Source: Marinobacter lipolyticus
GTDB lineage: Bacteria; Pseudomonadota; Gammaproteobacteria; Pseudomonadales; Oleiphilaceae
Length of the DNA: 64,000 nt
Assembly: GCF_018424605.1 (NCBI RefSeq)
Contig: NZ_QTKT01000005.1
Coordinates: 1-64,000 of the forward strand
Reading direction: 5' to 3'
Shown piece after piece: positions 55,478 to 64,000 of the stretch. The notes below the pieces were generated by a model, which was not told the DNA's origin, ran no database searches, and saw only the letters and a program-made list of their open reading frames with translations. The position numbers and the translations under genes were made by a program. The stretch's first letter is position 1. Every line of letters starts with the position of its first letter.

Positions 55478-58135
55478 ATGAATGGGCTGCATGGTGTTCA
55501 CCTGACTTTATTACTAAGCGCTCTTTTTCTGGTTGGGTGCGGAGGTGGTGGAGGCGGGAGTTCCAGTAGCTCCTCCGGATGTTTGGGCGAAACTGCCAAT
55601 ATTGGGGAAAGCACGATTGGTGCTTCAGCAGTACAGGTAAGTGGTGTCATTGAAATAGAAAGTCAAACCCGGGTCGACGTCGATACAGCCGACGATTTAA
55701 GGCTGAATCAAGCCTCGAGCAATAACTGTGATGATGAAGCGCAACTACTTCCCGTAACGGGGATTGTAGGCGGGTATTTGAGTGCAGAGACGGGGACATA
55801 CCCCTTCAGGGCGGGAGATAATGCCCAATTTGATTTCGAGGCTGATAACCAGGATTACTACGCTGCAGACTTCCGTCCTGGTGACCGCGTGTCGCTGCAA
55901 GTTTTCAGTGACTCCCGCGTGAGTCAACCGCAGCCGCGGTTGCAGGTTTTTGATAGCAGTAACCGAGCGGTGTTCGACAGTAATGATCTGGCCACCCCAC
56001 AGCCATTCATTCACATTATCGAATCCCCAGCCGGCGAACACGTGATACGTGTAAGTGCGGAGTCTGGGGGGCCGTTCCGCTACGTGTTGATAGGCGCAGA
56101 CCGAAACGCCAGTAGTGTAATGAATACGTCTTACGCAGAGCCCGAATTTGTTCCGGGTGAGGCCGTGGTCACGGCCAGCGCTGGACACACATTCGGAAAC
56201 AGCGCGAAGGCAATGGCAACGGCCCTGTCAGCGGAAACGGCCAGGGAACTTCGGCCGGGAGTGTGGCACCTCCGCCGCCCTGTTTTTCAGTCGATGAGCA
56301 TGACGGTTAATGCCCGGTCCGAAACCATGGATTGGATTCGTCAACTGCAAACACAACCTGACGTGGTTTCTGCCTCGCCAAATTATCTATATCGCGTTCA
56401 AAGCCTCTCGCCGGCTACCAATCCCCTCTATAATCGCCAATGGCATTATCCGCTGATTAATCTGCCCGTGGCCTGGCAAGCCGCCCCTCGTGCCGGATCG
56501 GGCGTTGGCGTGGCGGTTCTGGATACAGGTTTGTTCAGCAGTTCGCCGAATACCATCGGTAATTGGCACCCGGATCTTCAGGATAATGTGCTTACCATTG
56601 GTGGCCAGATACTTGATTACGTTAGTTCCGACAATGATCTGGACAATCAGCCGGGCCGCGATCAGAACCCCGCTGATCCCGGAGATGGTCAGACTAGCAG
56701 TAGTTTTCACGGAACCCACGTTGCAGGTATCGTTGCCGGGGTAGATAACAGTGAAGGGGGCGTGGGGGTCGCTAACCAATCTGACCTGATTCCTGTCCGC
56801 GTTTTAGGCGAAGGTGGCACGGGTTCACTCAGTGACCTTATCGATGCCATCGCCTGGGCAGCTTCGAGGCCAGAAATTGACGTGATCAATCTGAGTCTTG
56901 GCGGTGTGGGCCCCAACGACCAGTTGGAAGATGCTATCAATGCAGCCCATAACGCCGGCAAGTTGGTGGTAGCTGCAGCTGGTAATCAGCGTACTGACGA
57001 GGCTACTTTCCCCGCCGCTTTCGACAATGTTGTGGGTGTGGGTGCAGTAGATGGGGCGGGAGTACGCGCCTCTTACTCGAATGTTGGTCCTTCCGTCGAT
57101 CTTGTCGCACCCGGAGGAGATGCGGGCCGCGATGCCAACTTAGATAATAGTGCTGATCTGGTCTTGAGTACCTGGGGCTCGGACGACGACGGCGTTTTTG
57201 AACCCCGTTATAATCTACTGCAAGGCACCTCTATGGCTGCTCCGCATGTGTCAGGGGTGTTTGCCCTGATGAAGGCAGAAAATGCTGCTTTAGATGCAGA
57301 AGACTTCTTTGCTCTTCTGCTGGCTGGCGAACTGACAGACGTTGTTGGTCAGGAATTCGAATACGGCGCGGGCCTGATCAATGCTGTAAAATCAGTCGAT
57401 GCTGCCCTCAATGGGGCGATTCCTGCGGTGCTCGCTTCCTCGCCACCTGTTGTTGCGCTTAACCTAGCGAACAATCAGCAGGAACTCTCGCTGAACCGCT
57501 ACCCCTCTGGTGCGGATTTCGTTGTAACCGGAATTGATTCTGGCGAAAATTGGTTGGAGCTGGGGGAGGAGCTCCAGATAGGTTCCCCGCCACCTTCGTC
57601 GATTACGGTGAGCCTTAATGAGGCGTTGCTCGAACAAGCCGAGAACGATACTGCGGAACTGCGAATAGACTATCAGGGAGATGGCTCTGACAGAACACTA
57701 TCCATCTCCGTCAACGCGAGGCTCATTGATCCAGGAGATGAACGCAACGCGGGCAGGCATTACGTGTTGCTGGTCTCTGATGATGAGAGCCGGTCCACGG
57801 GGTATCAGACGGTGGCTACGGCCAATGGCGGTCAGTACAGTTTTGAATTTGGCGACGTTGAACCAGGTAGCTACTTTCTGGTTGCGGGCACGGACATCGA
57901 TAATAATGGGCTGATTTGTGAAAGCGGTGAAGCCTGTGCTGAGTACCCTGTTAACGGACTACCACAACCTTTGCAGATTGGTGATGAGTCCTTGAGTTCT
58001 CTGAGAATGAGCACGAGCTTTCAGCGGCCCGCAATTAGTTCACTCGGGGGGCCACGAATTGGCTTCAAGGGATACCGCCTGAGAACCGTCCCTGCTGGCG
58101 ACGAGCCGGTGCGCAGGAGGAGTGCAGAACCTTGA
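55478..58135 (+). CDS. subtilisin-like (S8) serine protease lipoprotein
   Basis: An 885-residue protein. MNGLHGVHLTLLLSALFLVGC gives a signal peptide and lipobox, followed by a Gly/Ser-rich linker. A PPC-like beta domain (~105-210) and a propeptide-like segment (~220-310) precede the S8 catalytic domain with Asp349 (VAVLDTGLF), His411 (SSFHGTHVAGIVAG) and Ser585 (LQGTSMAAPHVSGV). The C-terminal ~230 residues are beta-rich. It acts at the cell surface or outer membrane. GC is lower than that of parE. The ATG at 55478 is used; a GTG five codons earlier is possible. It overlaps a PrcB-like lipoprotein gene by 4 nt. Confidence 0.9.
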   Translation: MNGLHGVHLTLLLSALFLVGCGGGGGGSSSSSSGCLGETANIGESTIGASAVQVSGVIEIESQTRVDVDTADDLRLNQASSNNCDDEAQLLPVTGIVGGYLSAETGTYPFRAGDNAQFDFEADNQDYYAADFRPGDRVSLQVFSDSRVSQPQPRLQVFDSSNRAVFDSNDLATPQPFIHIIESPAGEHVIRVSAESGGPFRYVLIGADRNASSVMNTSYAEPEFVPGEAVVTASAGHTFGNSAKAMATALSAETARELRPGVWHLRRPVFQSMSMTVNARSETMDWIRQLQTQPDVVSASPNYLYRVQSLSPATNPLYNRQWHYPLINLPVAWQAAPRAGSGVGVAVLDTGLFSSSPNTIGNWHPDLQDNVLTIGGQILDYVSSDNDLDNQPGRDQNPADPGDGQTSSSFHGTHVAGIVAGVDNSEGGVGVANQSDLIPVRVLGEGGTGSLSDLIDAIAWAASRPEIDVINLSLGGVGPNDQLEDAINAAHNAGKLVVAAAGNQRTDEATFPAAFDNVVGVGAVDGAGVRASYSNVGPSVDLVAPGGDAGRDANLDNSADLVLSTWGSDDDGVFEPRYNLLQGTSMAAPHVSGVFALMKAENAALDAEDFFALLLAGELTDVVGQEFEYGAGLINAVKSVDAALNGAIPAVLASSPPVVALNLANNQQELSLNRYPSGADFVVTGIDSGENWLELGEELQIGSPPPSSITVSLNEALLEQAENDTAELRIDYQGDGSDRTLSISVNARLIDPGDERNAGRHYVLLVSDDESRSTGYQTVATANGGQYSFEFGDVEPGSYFLVAGTDIDNNGLICESGEACAEYPVNGLPQPLQIGDESLSSLRMSTSFQRPAISSLGGPRIGFKGYRLRTVPAGDEPVRRRSAEP

Positions 58136-58635
58136 GGTCCATCGTGAAGCTTCCCGTCAGTCGAGCTGTAGGCTCCCTTTTTTTGAGTCTTCTTTTAGCC
58201 GGCTGCGCATCGAATTATTCGGAAACGGCGGAGGGTGCGCCGTTGGTGCGGCAATTGACCCAGTCGGACCATTGCGGGCTGGCAGCGCCGGGTCTGGTTT
58301 ACCTCGATAACGTGGCGCAGGTAGAACGGCTGTCCGGCCTGCCCACCCGGAATCTACCCCTGGACTCCCTGAAAGCCGTGGATTTCGAGCGCGAGCATCT
58401 GCTACTGGTGAGTCTGGGGCAGAAAACGACAGGAGGCTACGGCATTACTCTGGAGGATTCGGTGATCCGCGATGGCGTTCTGGAAGTTCGCGTCAGCGTC
58501 CGGCAGCCGGCCGCCGATGCCATGGTGACCCAGGTGCTGACCACGCCCTGCGCAGTGATGGCGGTGACGCCCGCGAACTGGAAGCGGCTCACCGTGTCCG
58601 GCGCCGGTATAAAGACCCTGACCCGCGAGCGCTGA
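58132..58635 (+). CDS. PrcB-family lipoprotein (protease-complex partner)
   Basis: A 167-residue lipoprotein with lipobox LLAGC near residue 25. The C-terminal half has LLLVSLGQKTTGGYGITLEDSVIRDGVLEVRVSVRQPAADAMVTQVLTTPCAVMAV, the pattern of the PrcB C-terminal domain. In Treponema dentilisin PrcB is needed for the PrtP subtilisin complex. Here the start is TTG within TTGA, overlapping the stop of the subtilisin gene, with GGAGG 11 nt upstream, so the two are translationally coupled and are likely to act together. Confidence 0.82.
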   Translation: MRSIVKLPVSRAVGSLFLSLLLAGCASNYSETAEGAPLVRQLTQSDHCGLAAPGLVYLDNVAQVERLSGLPTRNLPLDSLKAVDFEREHLLLVSLGQKTTGGYGITLEDSVIRDGVLEVRVSVRQPAADAMVTQVLTTPCAVMAVTPANWKRLTVSGAGIKTLTRER

Positions 58636-58736
58636 TCGTCCCATCACACCGGCACAAAACAACCGTTGATCTTTCTCCGCGAATCCCTAAGCTATGGGCC
58701 AGTTTGATAACAAATCCGCGGAGTTCCTTCCTGCCT

Positions 58737-60632
58737 ATGAGCCAGCAACAATACAACGCCGATGCCATTGAAGTCCTGAGTGGTCTTGATCCGGTCCGCA
58801 AGCGTCCGGGCATGTACACCGACACCAGCCGTCCCAACCACCTGGCGCAGGAAGTGATCGATAACAGTGTGGACGAGGCGCTGGCCGGGCACGCCCGCCG
58901 GATTGATGTGGTGCTCTACAGCGATGGCTCGCTGAGTGTGGAGGACGACGGTCGCGGCATGCCAGTGGATTTGCATAAGGAAGAGGGGCTGCCGGGGGTC
59001 GAGCTGATCCTTACCCGGTTGCACGCCGGCGGCAAATTCTCCCAGGGCAATTACAACTTTTCAGGTGGCTTGCACGGGGTCGGGGTGTCGGTGGTCAACG
59101 CGCTGTCGACGCACCTGGAAGTCACCATCAAGCGCGATGGCCAGCTGCACCGCATGACCTTTGCGGACGGTGAAAAAGCCACCGAGCTGGCAGTAGTGGA
59201 CACCGTTGGCAAGCGCAATACCGGCACTCGCCTGAAGTTCACCCCCGACGCCAAGTATTTTGACAGTCCCAATTTCTCGGTCAGTCGCCTGCGCCATAAT
59301 CTGCGGGCCAAGGCGGTGCTGTGCCCGGGGCTGACGGTGACTTTCGTGCAGGAGAAAACCGGCGAGAAGGACGAGTGGTGTTACGAAGACGGGCTGCGGG
59401 ACTATCTGCGCACCGCGCTGGCTGACATTGAGGCGGTACCGCTGGAGCCGTTCACCGGCAGCTTTTCCGGTAACAAGGAAGCGGTAGACTGGGCCCTCCA
59501 ATGGCTGCCGGAAGGTGGCGAAGCGGTGATGGAGAGCTACGTTAACCTGATTCCGACGGCGCAGGGGGGTACTCACGTCAACGGCCTGCGCACCGGTCTG
59601 CTGGAGGCGATGCGGGAATTCTGCGAGTTTCGCAACATCCTGCCCCGGGGCGTCAAGCTGTCGCCGGAGGACATCTGGGAGCGTTGCGCCTACGTGCTGT
59701 CCTTCAAGATGCAGGAACCCCAGTTCTCCGGACAGACCAAGGAGCGGCTGTCGTCCCGGGAAGCGGCGGCGTTTATCTCCGGCGTGGTCAAGGATGCCTT
59801 CAGCCTGTGGCTGAACCAGCACACCGATGTGGCGGAAATCCTGGCCGAACTGTTTATCAGCAACGCTCAGCAGCGGCTGCGGGCGTCGAAGAAAGTGGCG
59901 CGCAAGAAAGTGACCTCGGGCCCGGCGTTGCCCGGCAAGCTGGCCGACTGCTCCGGCAGTGACACTGCCCGCTCGGAATTGTTCCTGGTGGAGGGTGACT
60001 CGGCGGGTGGTTCCGCCAAGCAGGCCCGGGATCGTGAGTTCCAGGCGGTCATGCCGCTGCGGGGCAAGATTCTCAATACCTGGGAAGTGGATTCCGGTGA
60101 GATTCTGGCCTCCCAGGAAGTGCACGACATTGCGGTGGCCATTGGCGTGGACCCGAGTTCGGACGACCTCGCCGGCCTGCGCTACAACAAGGTCTGTATT
60201 CTGGCGGATGCGGACTCCGATGGCCTGCACATCGCCACGCTGCTGTGCGCGCTGTTCGTCAAACACTTCCGCCCGCTGGTTGCTGCCGGGCACGTGTTTG
60301 TGGCCATGCCACCGCTGTACCGGGTGGACCTTGGCAAGGAAACCTTCTACGCACTGGACGAGCACGAAAAGCAGGGCATCCTCGATCGTCTGGCCGCGGA
60401 AAACCGCCGTGGCAAGATCCAGACCACCCGTTTCAAGGGCCTTGGTGAGATGAACCCGTTGCAGCTGCGCGAGACCACCATGGCGCCGGATACCCGCCGG
60501 CTGGTCATGCTGACCATTGAGGACGGCGACGACACCGACAGCCGGATGGATATGCTGCTGGGCAAGAAGCGTGCGTCTGACCGCCGGGTGTGGCTGGAAA
60601 CCTACGGCAATATGGCCGATATCGAAGTTTGA
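58737..60632 (+). CDS. parE: DNA topoisomerase IV subunit B ParE
   Basis: A 631-residue type II topoisomerase subunit with the GHKL ATPase domain (LDPVRKRPGMYTDTSRPNHLAQEVIDNSVDEALAGHA, VEDDGRGMPVDLHKEEG, GGLHGVGVSVVNALS), transducer (YVNLIPTAQGGTHVNG) and TOPRIM domain (LFLVEGDSAGGSAKQARDREFQAVMPLRGKILN, ILADADSDGLHIATLLCALF). Length matches ParE, not the longer GyrB. With ParC it decatenates chromosomes. The ATG at 58737 gives MSQQQYNADAIEVLSGL, the usual start. parC is not adjacent. Confidence 0.96.
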   Translation: MSQQQYNADAIEVLSGLDPVRKRPGMYTDTSRPNHLAQEVIDNSVDEALAGHARRIDVVLYSDGSLSVEDDGRGMPVDLHKEEGLPGVELILTRLHAGGKFSQGNYNFSGGLHGVGVSVVNALSTHLEVTIKRDGQLHRMTFADGEKATELAVVDTVGKRNTGTRLKFTPDAKYFDSPNFSVSRLRHNLRAKAVLCPGLTVTFVQEKTGEKDEWCYEDGLRDYLRTALADIEAVPLEPFTGSFSGNKEAVDWALQWLPEGGEAVMESYVNLIPTAQGGTHVNGLRTGLLEAMREFCEFRNILPRGVKLSPEDIWERCAYVLSFKMQEPQFSGQTKERLSSREAAAFISGVVKDAFSLWLNQHTDVAEILAELFISNAQQRLRASKKVARKKVTSGPALPGKLADCSGSDTARSELFLVEGDSAGGSAKQARDREFQAVMPLRGKILNTWEVDSGEILASQEVHDIAVAIGVDPSSDDLAGLRYNKVCILADADSDGLHIATLLCALFVKHFRPLVAAGHVFVAMPPLYRVDLGKETFYALDEHEKQGILDRLAAENRRGKIQTTRFKGLGEMNPLQLRETTMAPDTRRLVMLTIEDGDDTDSRMDMLLGKKRASDRRVWLETYGNMADIEV

Positions 60633-60727
60633 TATTGCTGAAAGTGCTTTAAAAAGCATCCTTTATTCTTTCTAAGTATTCGGCAAAGCCGTTATCCTGC
60701 GTCCTTTATCGTTAGGATGCAGGATGT

Positions 60728-62506
60728 ATGGACTGGCAGGGCTGGTTTTCGCTGAGTCTGGCAGGTGTGGCGCTGATACTGATGAGTGTGGGCCGGTTCG
60801 GCCCCCATCTGGTGATGATGGGGGTGCTGGTGGTGCTCAGTGCCAGTGGCATTGTCTCCGCCGATCAGGCCCTGGCCGGCTTCAGTAACAGCGGTCTGAT
60901 CACCGTGGTCGCCATGTTCGTGGTGGCTGCGGGTATTCATCATTCCGGCGGCGTCGATCTCGTGGTCAACCATTTGCTGCGTTCACCCCGCAGTGTGCGC
61001 TCGGCGCAGGCCCGCATTGCTATTCCGGTATCGCTGCTGAGCGGCTTCCTCAATAACACCCCCGTCGTTGCCACCATGATTCCGGCGATTCACGCCTGGT
61101 CCCGCAAGATTGGTATCGCCCCGTCCAAACTGATGATCCCCCTTAGCTATTCGGCCATTCTTGGCGGCACCCTGACGCTGATCGGTACCAGCACCAACCT
61201 GGTGGTCAACGGGCAATACCAGCAACTGACCGGCGAAAAGGGCTTCTCTATCTTCTCCATCACGGCGGTGGGGCTGCCGGTGGCGGTAATCGGTGTGGCG
61301 GTCATGCTGCTGGTGTTGCCGCGCTTTCTACCGGACCGCAAGGATCAGCAGAAGTTCGGCTCGATGCGCGAGTTCACCCTCGAAGTAGCCGTCGCTTTCG
61401 ACGGTCCGCTGGTGGGTCGAAGCGTCGGTGAAGCAGGCTTGCGGGAGCTGGAACGGTTGTATCTGGTGGAAATCGAGCGCGATGGCAGCGTGGTCACGGC
61501 GGTTCCTTCCGAGGAACGGTTGCAGGGCGGAGACCGGCTGGTGTTCGCCGGGGATACCCAGGCCATATCGGATCTGTTGCGCATCAACGGTATCGTCCCC
61601 TCCGTTCACGACGATGAGCCCAGCCTGAGCAAGGACCGCGCTGAACGCCGGCTGGTGGAAGCGGCGCTGTCGCCGCAGTCGGAAGTACTGGGTTCGACCA
61701 TCCGTGACGCCCGTTTCCGCGACCGCTACGGTGCGGTGGTGCTGGCGGTGGCCCGGGGCGGTGAGCGGGTGTCCGGAAATCTTGGCAATATCCGTCTGAA
61801 GCCCGGTGACGTGCTGTTGTTGGAAGCGCGCCCGGCCTTCGTTACGCGCCAGCGTTACAACAAGGATTTCCTGCTGATCAACGATCTGGAAACCGAAACA
61901 CCCCGGCATGATCGCGCCTGGCTGTCCTGGGGCATCCTGCTGGTCCTGGTGGGGGCAGCGGCCTGTGGGTTTTTAAGCATGCTTAACGCGGCGTTGCTGG
62001 GGGCGTCGCTGATGATTCTCAGTGGCTGCTGCTCGGTGGGGCAGGCCCAGAAGGCGGTGGATGTGCCGGTGGTGCTGACCATCGCTGCGGCCTTCGCACT
62101 GGGTGCGGCCCTTGAGCAGACCGGAGCGGCGGGGTATGTGGCCGAGGGCATTCTGGGCGTCAGTGACGGTCATCCGCTGCTGACCATTCTGCTGGTCTAT
62201 GTCACGGTGTCGGTGCTGACTGAAGTGATTACCAATAACGCGGCGGCGGTGCTGGTTATCCCGGTGGTGCTGTCGATGACCACGTCCCTGGGGGTGCCCG
62301 CAGAACCCTTTGTCATTGCGGTGATGATGGCGGCATCGGCCAGTTTTGCCACGCCGCTGGGCTACCAGACCAACATGATGGTGTTTGGCCCCGGCGGTTA
62401 CCGCTTCTCGGATTTCGTCAAAGTGGGCCTGCCCATGAACCTGTTCATCGGGCTGCTGACCGTCACCGTGATCAGCCTCGTCTACGGCATCAGCCCTGGC
62501 GTCTGA
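60728..62506 (+). CDS. SLC13-family permease with TrkA-C domains
   Basis: A 592-residue DASS-type transporter. The first membrane half has the SNT-like signature NNTPVVATMIPAIHAWSRKIGIAPSKLMIPLSYSAILGGTLTLIGTSTNLVVNG. Two RCK_C/TrkA-C domains lie at ~215-390 (REFTLEVAVAFDGPLVGRSVGEAGLRELERLYLVEIERDG ... GNIRLKPGDVLLLEA). The second half has TEVITNNAAAVLVIPVVLSM and ASFATPLGYQTNMMVFGPGGY. It would move sulfate or dicarboxylates with Na+. Its tail overlaps the convergent EAL gene by 17 nt. Confidence 0.92.
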   Translation: MDWQGWFSLSLAGVALILMSVGRFGPHLVMMGVLVVLSASGIVSADQALAGFSNSGLITVVAMFVVAAGIHHSGGVDLVVNHLLRSPRSVRSAQARIAIPVSLLSGFLNNTPVVATMIPAIHAWSRKIGIAPSKLMIPLSYSAILGGTLTLIGTSTNLVVNGQYQQLTGEKGFSIFSITAVGLPVAVIGVAVMLLVLPRFLPDRKDQQKFGSMREFTLEVAVAFDGPLVGRSVGEAGLRELERLYLVEIERDGSVVTAVPSEERLQGGDRLVFAGDTQAISDLLRINGIVPSVHDDEPSLSKDRAERRLVEAALSPQSEVLGSTIRDARFRDRYGAVVLAVARGGERVSGNLGNIRLKPGDVLLLEARPAFVTRQRYNKDFLLINDLETETPRHDRAWLSWGILLVLVGAAACGFLSMLNAALLGASLMILSGCCSVGQAQKAVDVPVVLTIAAAFALGAALEQTGAAGYVAEGILGVSDGHPLLTILLVYVTVSVLTEVITNNAAAVLVIPVVLSMTTSLGVPAEPFVIAVMMAASASFATPLGYQTNMMVFGPGGYRFSDFVKVGLPMNLFIGLLTVTVISLVYGISPGV

Positions 62507-63785
62507 TGCCGTCGGTGGGGTTGGCCAGAATGTCGCAGCACAGTACCCGCAGCTCGCCACGATAGTAATAGCCCAGCGATAGGGTCACACACATATAGGC
62601 GCCGGTAATACACAGGTAGGGTGTGGTCACCTGCAGGCGCTCTGGCTGCGCGATGGCCTGGCGGAGGTATTGCTGGCGGTACCAGTCCGCACTGGTGGTG
62701 CTCTCCAGCGGCCGGAATCTGGGGTCAAGGCTGTTTGCCATGGCATCGGAGACCAGCGTGTCGTCGATCTGAACGCCTTTATTGTCCACCAGATAACAGC
62801 GGGACACCGTCGGGTGGCCAAGCAGTTGCGCGCACGCCTGCGGCATGGCCATGCCCTGGTTAAGCTTTTCGATGGTGGCCTGGAAGTAACCCGTAAAAAA
62901 CTGGGTGAGCTGCTGGGTCGGGTCTCTCCTGACCTGGCTCTGACTCTTGTATTCGCTGAGCAGATGATCGAAATCGTCCGCCTGTGTCGGGATGTCCGCC
63001 AACAGCGTGCTCGGTTTTCTGAAATAGAACCCCTGAACAAAATCGACCCCGGCATCAATGGCGATCAGCGCCTGATCCCGCGTCTCCACCCCCTCCAGCA
63101 ACACCAGGCAGCCGGACTGATGCAGCAACGACACAATGCCATTGAGGATCTGCCTGGCCCTGTGATCTTCGGTCGCCCGCGTCAGCAGTTTGCGATCAAG
63201 CTTGACGATGTCCGGTGACAGATTCCAGATGCGCTCGAAATTGGAATGGCCGGCACCAAAATCATCAATCGCCGTCAGGCAGCCCAGCTTCTGATAGTAG
63301 GCGACGGTTTCCCGCAGACGGTCGGCGTCATCGGTGGGCTGCTCCACGATCTCCATCACAATGCGATGCGGGGGCAGGCCGGTTTTCTCCAGCAGCTGAC
63401 CGAAAAAGGAGTCGGACTGGGTGCCGCTGGTTACAACCTGGGGAGACACGTTCAGAAACAGCCAGTTCAACTGATCGTGAAAGCCGGTGTAGTTGCGGAT
63501 GTGCAGGTAGCGGCACAGCCGGTCTAGCAGCAGGTTTTCCGCGCTTGAGGTTGGCAATCCGAAAAGGTGCAGGGGCAGAACGGCGGCGTTGTCGTTATCA
63601 AAGGCGCGAATCAGTGCTTCGTAACCCACCACCCGCTTGTGGGAAATGCTGAATATGGGTTGCAGCGCCGTGCGCAGGGTCAGGCCCTGATAGTCCGCGG
63701 TCCAAGAGTCACCTTCCTTGTTGAGCATGGGGGACAGCAAATCAACATCCGGTGCTGCCAACGTTTCAGGAAGGGTTCGCGACAT
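62490..63785 (-). CDS. EAL-domain cyclic-di-GMP phosphodiesterase
   Basis: A 431-residue protein. The EAL domain (~35-260) has the catalytic set: VVGYEALIRA (EAL), LFLNVSPQV (Asn), MEIVEQ (Glu), AIDDFGAGHSN (Asp-Asp), VKLDRKLL (Lys), LLEGVET (Glu) and DFVQGFYF (Gln). It should therefore hydrolyse c-di-GMP to pGpG. The C-terminal ~150 residues (HPTVSRCYLVDNKGVQIDDTLVS ... YLCITGAYMCVTLSLGYYYRGELRVLCCDI) look like a Cache-type sensor without transmembrane helices. The ATG at 63785 has a weak ribosome site. Confidence 0.92.
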   Translation of the reverse strand: MSRTLPETLAAPDVDLLSPMLNKEGDSWTADYQGLTLRTALQPIFSISHKRVVGYEALIRAFDNDNAAVLPLHLFGLPTSSAENLLLDRLCRYLHIRNYTGFHDQLNWLFLNVSPQVVTSGTQSDSFFGQLLEKTGLPPHRIVMEIVEQPTDDADRLRETVAYYQKLGCLTAIDDFGAGHSNFERIWNLSPDIVKLDRKLLTRATEDHRARQILNGIVSLLHQSGCLVLLEGVETRDQALIAIDAGVDFVQGFYFRKPSTLLADIPTQADDFDHLLSEYKSQSQVRRDPTQQLTQFFTGYFQATIEKLNQGMAMPQACAQLLGHPTVSRCYLVDNKGVQIDDTLVSDAMANSLDPRFRPLESTTSADWYRQQYLRQAIAQPERLQVTTPYLCITGAYMCVTLSLGYYYRGELRVLCCDILANPTDGIRRQG

Positions 63786-64000
63786 AGGCGGTTCTGGTCT
63801 ATTGACGAATGCAACGACAGCAGCGTGAGCTGGTCGAACTGTAAACAGAGAATACAGGTGCCTGTTAAGAAAATGTCACGTGGCCCTGTGATGAGGGGAG
63901 ATTGCCAAAAATGCGGGGATATTGCCACCAGTTAATGTGAAAAACTGGGAAATGATCGATAAGCGAGGGATCGATCCGGGCCGGGAAAAGGGCCGCAGCG
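63786..64000. other. region upstream of the EAL gene, no gene seen
   Basis: 215 nt to the window edge. It should carry the promoter of the EAL gene. No supported coding frame, terminator or repeat is visible. Confidence 0.5.

Overview
The window is a 64 kb stretch of a GC-rich gammaproteobacterial chromosome. The gene set suggests a marine hydrocarbon degrader of the Marinobacter type: alkane hydroxylase AlkB, several acyl-CoA dehydrogenases, the complete acyclic-terpene (atu) cluster, a PhoX phosphatase, TRAP transporters, and two-component and EAL signalling. The genus is inferred from gene content only; no rRNA or tRNA gene was seen.

Layout. 1-2.8 kb: 3' end of fadH, a CNNM/CorC-like membrane protein, a 54-residue protein and a GlxA-type AraC regulator. 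3-7.4 kb: a large acyl-CoA dehydrogenase, alkB, and two small proteins, one a very acidic lipoprotein. 7.4-16.9 kb: PhoX (Tat lipoprotein), a chemoreceptor with a C-terminal sensor region, small membrane proteins, an MFS carrier, RlmJ, a lone TRAP binding protein and a DUF4168 protein. 17.1-23.8 kb: a histidine kinase and sigma-54 activator pair, an EamA permease, a GIY-YIG protein, two alpha/beta hydrolases and an OmpA-like lipoprotein. 24.2-30.7 kb: serA divergent from a D-2-hydroxyglutarate dehydrogenase/sirtuin/DUF6152/DUF6644 run, then a UbiB-type kinase and an FAH-family hydrolase. 30.8-33.4 kb: a Tle1-type (DUF2235) lipase toxin with a DUF2931 lipoprotein as probable immunity protein, of lower GC. 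33.5-38 kb: apt with an adenine-type permease, a TRIC channel, a membrane-anchored BLUF photoreceptor and a quinone oxidoreductase. 38.2-50.8 kb: atuH-G-F-E-D-C-B-A on the minus strand with atuR divergent. 51-55.3 kb: a three-gene TRAP-type transporter. 55.5-58.6 kb: a subtilisin-like lipoprotein with a PrcB-like lipoprotein. 58.7-63.8 kb: parE, an SLC13/TrkA-C permease and an EAL protein.

The most unusual content is not a gene. Eight intergenic palindromes (called VAP1-VAP8 here) share a 54-56 nt core of two small hairpins whose stems vary with compensating changes. In seven of them the core is flanked by complementary arms of 19-28 nt (exact in five, one or a few mismatches in two) whose sequence differs from copy to copy. 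Four lie inside the atu operon and fill its longer gaps; one follows atuH. I do not recognise a named repeat family for them.

Metabolically the window fits growth on alkanes and branched isoprenoids. AlkB oxidises alkanes, FadH and the acyl-CoA dehydrogenases feed beta-oxidation, and AtuA-H carboxylate and hydrate citronellyl/geranyl-CoA so that methyl-branched chains can enter beta-oxidation.
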